Made by a program: the position numbers and the translations under genes. Under the pieces are notes generated by a model. The model was given only the letters and a program-made list of their open reading frames with translations. It searched no databases and was not told the origin of the DNA. From NCBI GenBank assembly GCA_018380115.1, contig JAGZUF010000040.1, forward strand, positions 1 to 9,783: 9,783 nt of DNA. Reading direction: 5' to 3'. Below are positions 7,164 through 9,783 of this stretch, one piece after another. The first letter of the stretch is position 1. Each line of letters starts with the position of its first letter. The DNA is from Oscillospiraceae bacterium (GTDB lineage: Bacteria; Bacillota; Clostridia; Oscillospirales; Ruminococcaceae).

Positions 7164-7172
7164 TGCTATATT
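7164..7172 (+). promoter_or_regulatory. Extended -10 promoter of the 88-aa gene
   Basis: TGCTATATT forms an extended -10 element (TGn plus TATATT). No -35 hexamer is recognisable 17 bases upstream. Overlapping alternatives exist in the TATATTATATATT run. The predicted start is near 7179, leaving a leader of about 62 bases that can form a small 6-bp hairpin. Confidence 0.45.
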
Positions 7173-7240
7173 ATATATTGTAAAAGGAAAGGTGCCTGCC
7201 CGGTAAAAGGGCGGTGCGCGGCAGAATGGAGTGAAAAGCT

Positions 7241-7507
7241 ATGACAGCTTCTTACAATATGAATATATACAGCGGCGCTGTCCGCACAGCTAAGGTTTCC
7301 GCGGAGAGAAAGCATGCAGCCGGTATCGCCGCGCAGTGGCCGGCTGTGCGCGCGGCTTTGGCCCATAAGCTGGAGCAGTTCCGCTGTGCCCATCCTGTGA
7401 TAACTGTGGCCGCATGCGTGGTGGGTGTGCCTGCCGGTATTCTGGGCGGTGTGGCAGCCGCAACGGCGCTTGTCATCAGCCCGCTGGCACTGGTGCTGGG
7501 ATGGTAA
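7241..7507 (+). CDS. Unrecognised 88-aa protein with hydrophobic glycine/alanine-rich C-terminus
   Basis: I do not recognise the family. Residues 1-50 are soluble and basic, with a possible amphipathic helix (HAAGIAAQWPAVRAALAHKLEQF). Residues 52-88 are continuously hydrophobic, with the turn-like GVPAGILGG in the middle. This suggests one long or two short membrane helices in a hairpin, ending LALVLGW at the very C-terminus. The ATG at 7241 has GGAG nine bases upstream, and a clear terminator follows 40 bases after the stop, so it is a single-gene transcript. It is divergent from kdpDE and convergent with the TetR gene. Box C upstream suggests control by KdpE or another PhoB-type regulator. 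A role in potassium or envelope homeostasis is only a guess from context. Confidence 0.7.
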   Translation: MTASYNMNIYSGAVRTAKVSAERKHAAGIAAQWPAVRAALAHKLEQFRCAHPVITVAACVVGVPAGILGGVAAATALVISPLALVLGW

Positions 7508-7546
7508 TCCCCCCCTTAGCCCTCCCTCTTCAAGCTTGAGAGCGAT

Positions 7547-7587
7547 GCCCTTTTCCGTATGGCACGGAAGAGGGCGTTTTCTTTTTT
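7547..7587 (+). terminator. Rho-independent terminator after the 88-aa gene
   Basis: A 12-bp stem with one G-U pair (7547-7558 with 7564-7575) closes a 5-base loop and is followed by GTTTTCTTTTTT. On the minus strand no T tract follows the stem, so it serves the rightward transcript. Confidence 0.88.
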
Positions 7588-7610
7588 GCCGCTGAGGCGG
7601 GCCAATGCCT

Positions 7611-8231
7611 TTATGCCTGCACCGCGCCCCTGCTCACCCCGCCGCGAAAGGTGCCTTCAAAAAAGCTGTAATCCTGCCGCAGTTTATCGGCCAGGCGGTA
7701 GCTTCCGCGGTTCAATACCCAGTCAATGACCACGCCGCGGAAGTGGCGGAACACGAAGTCTGCAATCCATTCCGGCGGCGGCGCGCCGTGCAGCAGCCCT
7801 GTGCGGCCAGCCTCGTTCAGGCACTGGCAGATAGCACTGAGGGTGAAGCGCTGAGGGTCCAGCGTGCTGGCGGCACAATTGCCAAGACGCTGCTGGTAGT
7901 AGCGGGCCGCCAGCTCCCAGCCAAGGCCTTCCATAAAATCGGCATAGCTTGTGAGAATGATGGCCAGGCGCTGCTCTGGCGGCAGGCCTTCGTGCCCGGC
8001 AAGCGCCTGCTTCACATAGCCGTCCAGAGAGGAGAAGCCCTTTGCCAGCAGCGCCTCCTTGGAGGGAAAATGATGGTAAAAGGCGCCGGTGGTGATGCCC
8101 GCAAGGCTGCATATCTCGCGCACCGAAACCTTGTCGAATGCCTTGCGGCGGCAAAGCTGCATAGCAGCTTTCAAAATGGCCTGCTCGGTTTGGGCGGCCT
8201 CGCGCTGGCGGCGCTGTTTATAATCTTCCAT
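7611..8231 (-). CDS. TetR-family transcriptional repressor
   Basis: The 206-aa protein has a typical TetR N-terminal DNA-binding domain: a first helix (EQAILKAAMQLC), then the helix-turn-helix VREICSLAGITTGAFYHHF (about residues 37-55) followed by PSKEALL. The C-terminal ligand domain from about residue 65 to 200 gives no ligand I can name. The ATG at 8231 is chosen because GAGGAAGGAG lies six bases upstream; the in-frame GTG at 8255 lacks such a site. The gene is divergent from degV. A 17-bp palindrome in the shared control region covers the leftward promoter spacer and the rightward start point, so repression of both its own gene and degV is likely. Confidence 0.92.
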   Translation of the reverse strand: MEDYKQRRQREAAQTEQAILKAAMQLCRRKAFDKVSVREICSLAGITTGAFYHHFPSKEALLAKGFSSLDGYVKQALAGHEGLPPEQRLAIILTSYADFMEGLGWELAARYYQQRLGNCAASTLDPQRFTLSAICQCLNEAGRTGLLHGAPPPEWIADFVFRHFRGVVIDWVLNRGSYRLADKLRQDYSFFEGTFRGGVSRGAVQA

Positions 8232-8248
8232 ATGCGGCTCCTTCCTCA

Positions 8249-8277
8249 TTGACACAGGGCAGGGGTTCTTTTATAAT
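8249..8277 (+). promoter_or_regulatory. Consensus promoter of degV
   Basis: TTGACA (8249-8254) and TATAAT (8272-8277) are both perfect and separated by 17 bases. The predicted start near 8284 falls at the edge of the palindrome, so a bound repressor would block initiation. The leader to the degV start is about 90 bases. Confidence 0.8.
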
Positions 8278-8302
8278 ATATCACATAACAGTGTTATGTC
8301 AC
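8275..8302 (-). promoter_or_regulatory. Probable promoter of the TetR gene
   Basis: On the minus strand GTGACA (8302-8297) and TATATT (8280-8275) are 16 bases apart; TATTAT with 18 bases is an alternative. The -10 overlaps the -10 of the degV promoter on the other strand, so polymerase can probably occupy only one at a time. The palindrome fills most of the spacer. Confidence 0.55.
8283..8299. promoter_or_regulatory. 17-bp palindrome, probable TetR operator
   Basis: ACATAACA-G-TGTTATGT is a perfect inverted repeat with 8-bp arms around one central base. Size and symmetry are typical of TetR-family operators. It overlaps the start site of the degV promoter and the spacer of the tetR promoter. 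Confidence 0.75.
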
Positions 8303-8375
8303 ATCCCGCTTTTCTGCCGAGCCGGCGCGGCACGGCATTCCCTCATAAACCTGATGCTAAAGGAAGGTGAGCGTT

Positions 8376-9266
8376 TTGTCAACCGAGACGGCGCATTTTT
8401 CCCACAACCCCGAGAAAATAGCCTTTCTGACAGATTCCTGCGCGGACCTTTCGCCAAAGCTGCGCAAAAATAAGCCTGTTTTTGTGGTGCCGCTGCATGT
8501 GCGGTGTGCAGATGGCGAATTTCGCGACGGCGAAAATATTTTTGCACAGGATGTTTACCGGCGCCAACAGCAGGGCGAAATGCCCCACACCTCCCTGCCG
8601 GATGGCGGCTGCGTGGACGCTGTGTTGGATAAAATAGCCGCGCTGGGCTATGAAAAGGTGGCGGCTGTGCACCTTTCCTCCGGGCTTTCGGGCACATGCA
8701 ACCTTGTGCGCATCAAAGCTGCCGAGCGCACCGGGCTAGATGTGCGTGTATTCGATTCCCTCAGCGGCAGCCTGGGCCTTGGGGCCACCGTGCTGCAGGC
8801 GTGGGAGGACGTGCGCGCCGGCATGCCTTGGCGCGAGACGGTGGAAGCCCGTATTCCCCGCCTGATTGAAAACACCTTCCCCTTCTTTTCCGTGGATACG
8901 CTGGAATATCTGCAAAAGGGCGGGCGCATCGGCAAAATAACCGCCATTGCGGGCACCATGCTGAACATTAAGCCGCTAATCCATTTTGCACCGGACGGCC
9001 AGCTTGCCAGCGTGGCCAAGGTGCGCGGGCGGCAGGCTGTGCAGCCCAAATTTCTGGAACTGCTGGCCGCGCGCATGGACGGGCACACACGCTATAACCT
9101 GGCCGTGGCGAACGGCGGCGCGCCGCAGGAGATGGAGGCGCTGACCAAAAAGATGAAGGCCGCATTCCCCAATTATGAGCATTTCTGGCAAGCGGAAATA
9201 GATGCCACGCTGTCGAGCTATATCGGCGCAGGCGTGCTGGGTGCAGGCATTCAATTTCTGGATTAA
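8376..9266 (+). CDS. DegV family protein (FakB-like fatty-acid-binding protein)
   Basis: DegV proteins bind a fatty acid; the FakB members present it to the kinase FakA for phosphorylation and entry into phospholipid synthesis. The 296-aa protein is complete. Numbered from the TTG start it shows IAFLTDSCADL (15-25), TSLP (72-75), HLSSGLSGT (99-107), VFDSLSGSLGLG (125-136), LEYLQKGGRIG (176-186), LNIKPL and KVRGRQA. The Thr-Ser pair and the SSGLSG serine are the positions that hold the lipid carboxylate in FakB. The TTG at 8376 is preferred because AGGAAGG lies eight bases upstream; the GTG at 8367 overlaps that site. FakA is not in the window, so the actual lipid partner is unknown. Transcription is from a strong promoter controlled by the divergent TetR repressor, by inference. 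Confidence 0.93.
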   Translation: MSTETAHFSHNPEKIAFLTDSCADLSPKLRKNKPVFVVPLHVRCADGEFRDGENIFAQDVYRRQQQGEMPHTSLPDGGCVDAVLDKIAALGYEKVAAVHLSSGLSGTCNLVRIKAAERTGLDVRVFDSLSGSLGLGATVLQAWEDVRAGMPWRETVEARIPRLIENTFPFFSVDTLEYLQKGGRIGKITAIAGTMLNIKPLIHFAPDGQLASVAKVRGRQAVQPKFLELLAARMDGHTRYNLAVANGGAPQEMEALTKKMKAAFPNYEHFWQAEIDATLSSYIGAGVLGAGIQFLD

Positions 9267-9303
9267 GCCTGCCCCCTGCGCTGCACAAAATAAAAACAAA
9301 TGC

Positions 9304-9338
9304 GAAAAAGCCCCGGCCTTGTGACCGGGGCTTTTTTC
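9304..9338. terminator. Bidirectional Rho-independent terminator between degV and tRNA-Lys
   Basis: GAAAAAGCCCCGG (9304-9316) pairs with CCGGGGCTTTTTTC (9325-9338) around an 8-base loop. A T run follows the GC stem on both strands, so it can end the degV transcript and the convergent tRNA transcript. Confidence 0.9.
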
Positions 9339-9359
9339 GCGCCGCAATTTGCGGCGGAA

Positions 9360-9435
9360 TGGTGAGCCGCCGGGGATTCGAACCCCGGACCCATTGCTTA
9401 AAAGGCAATTGCTCTGCCTACTGAGCTAGCGGCTC
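9360..9435 (-). tRNA. tRNA-Lys (anticodon UUU), CCA encoded
   Basis: The minus strand folds into a full cloverleaf of 73 bases plus an encoded CCA. The acceptor stem is GAGCCGC/GCGGCTC. The D arm is GCTC/GAGC with loop AGTAGGCA. The anticodon stem is ATTGC/GCAAT with loop CTTTTAA, anticodon TTT. The variable loop has five bases and the T arm CGGGG/CCCCG has loop TTCGAAT. The discriminator base is A. Confidence 0.98.
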
Positions 9436-9458
9436 ATATTACATTTGACGGCTTAACA

Positions 9459-9487
9459 ATTATACCAGCCGCACAAACGCTTGTCAA
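9459..9487 (-). promoter_or_regulatory. Consensus promoter of tRNA-Lys
   Basis: TTGACA (9487-9482) and TATAAT (9464-9459) on the minus strand are perfect matches with a 17-base spacer. The predicted start near 9452 lies about 17 bases before the mature tRNA 5' end, as expected for a strong stable-RNA promoter. Confidence 0.88.
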
Positions 9488-9523
9488 TAGCTGTTTTGCA
9501 GGCCGCAGGCCGGTTTTTTGCGT

Positions 9524-9551
9524 GCGGCGGGCCCCGCAAAGGGCCCGCCGC
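9524..9551. other. Perfect GC-rich hairpin without a T tract
   Basis: GCGGCGGGCCC pairs perfectly with GGGCCCGCCGC around the loop CGCAAA. On the minus strand it lies 13 bases after the stop of the short ORF at 9565, where a terminator would be expected, but the following sequence is ACGCAAAAAACC, without a T run. On the plus strand only CCTTTGTTCTT follows, after GCAG. It may be a weak or decayed terminator, or a transcript-stabilising hairpin. Confidence 0.5.
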
Positions 9552-9564
9552 GCAGCCTTTGTTC

Positions 9565-9675
9565 TTATACGGCGCGGTAGTAATATTCGCTGCGGCCGTT
9601 CACCGTCACATACAGGGTGTCGAAGTTGACGTATTCCCAAGTAACATAATATTCCCCATTATCTGCATGCTCCAT
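9565..9675 (-). CDS. Short aromatic-rich ORF, possible C-terminal remnant of a gene
   Basis: The 36-aa reading frame from the ATG at 9675 reads MEHADNGEYYVTW, then EYVNFDTLYVTVNGRSEYYY and RAV. The frame stays open upstream to a TAA near 9742 but holds no better start, and the ATG has no good ribosome site. From about 9636 to the stop, third codon positions are almost all G or C, matching real genes here; upstream of that they are A/T rich. This suggests a true gene tail joined to unrelated DNA, or a small unknown protein. The rest of the right-end stretch (9676-9783) is AT-rich and shows no feature I can name. Confidence 0.35.
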   Translation of the reverse strand: MEHADNGEYYVTWEYVNFDTLYVTVNGRSEYYYRAV

Positions 9676-9783
9676 CCCATCTGTTAAAAAATAGTAGAAT
9701 TTTTCTCTCTGCCGTAAGATGATTTTAGGTCGGTTGAGGGATTAGAAAACGCCGGAAACCCGCATAAACTCTATGTTTTTGCG

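Noticed and set aside
8249..8473. Plus-strand 74-codon frame upstream of and overlapping degV
   Set aside because: It begins inside the degV -35 element, upstream of the predicted transcript start, and overlaps degV in another frame.
9481..9687. Plus-strand 68-codon frame at the right end
   Set aside because: It starts with TTG inside the tRNA-Lys promoter, has no ribosome site and runs through the GC hairpin; codon use favours the minus strand.
1..9783. CRISPR array, insertion sequence with terminal repeats, or integrase gene
   Set aside because: No regularly spaced repeats, paired terminal repeats or recombinase motifs were seen; only the left-edge junction hints at an element outside the window.

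Overview
The window looks like a chromosomal piece of a GC-rich Firmicute, probably a gut-type Clostridia (Oscillospiraceae/Ruminococcaceae-like). That placement is an inference from strong AGGAGG-type ribosome sites, consensus sigma-A promoters (TTGACA-N17-TATAAT), GC-rich third codon positions, a tRNA with an encoded CCA end and a DegV protein. It was not tested by any search.

Positions 1-7000 (minus strand) hold a Kdp high-affinity potassium system. Transcription runs kdpD (sensor kinase), kdpE (response regulator, overlapping kdpD), a strong terminator, then a second unit: an unrecognised 35-aa membrane microprotein, kdpF (26 aa), kdpA and kdpB. Regulator genes therefore lie upstream of, and are terminated separately from, the transporter genes. 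KdpB matches its family only to about residue 421. It then runs into 18 unrelated residues and a stop, losing the ATP-binding hinge and the last membrane helices. The unrelated DNA (positions 1-98) carries a promoter-like sequence and the first codons of another gene. The pump is thus interrupted here, by an insertion, a deletion or an assembly join, and no kdpC is visible.

Positions 7000-7600 hold the kdpD control region and a divergent gene for an 88-aa protein with a hydrophobic C-terminus. Three direct-repeat boxes of the form TTAAYR-N5-TTAAYR lie about 62-65 bp upstream of the likely start points of the transporter unit, kdpD and the 88-aa gene. Each points toward its promoter. This is the geometry known for KdpE/PhoB-family activators and suggests one regulon.

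Positions 7600-9340 hold a TetR-family repressor gene and a divergent degV (FakB-like fatty-acid-binding) gene. Their promoters overlap around a 17-bp palindrome, a probable TetR operator. Positions 9300-9783 hold a shared terminator, tRNA-Lys(UUU) on the minus strand behind a perfect consensus promoter, and a short minus-strand ORF that may be the tail of a degraded gene.

The most interesting signals are the shared box regulon with its two small membrane proteins, and the broken kdpB.
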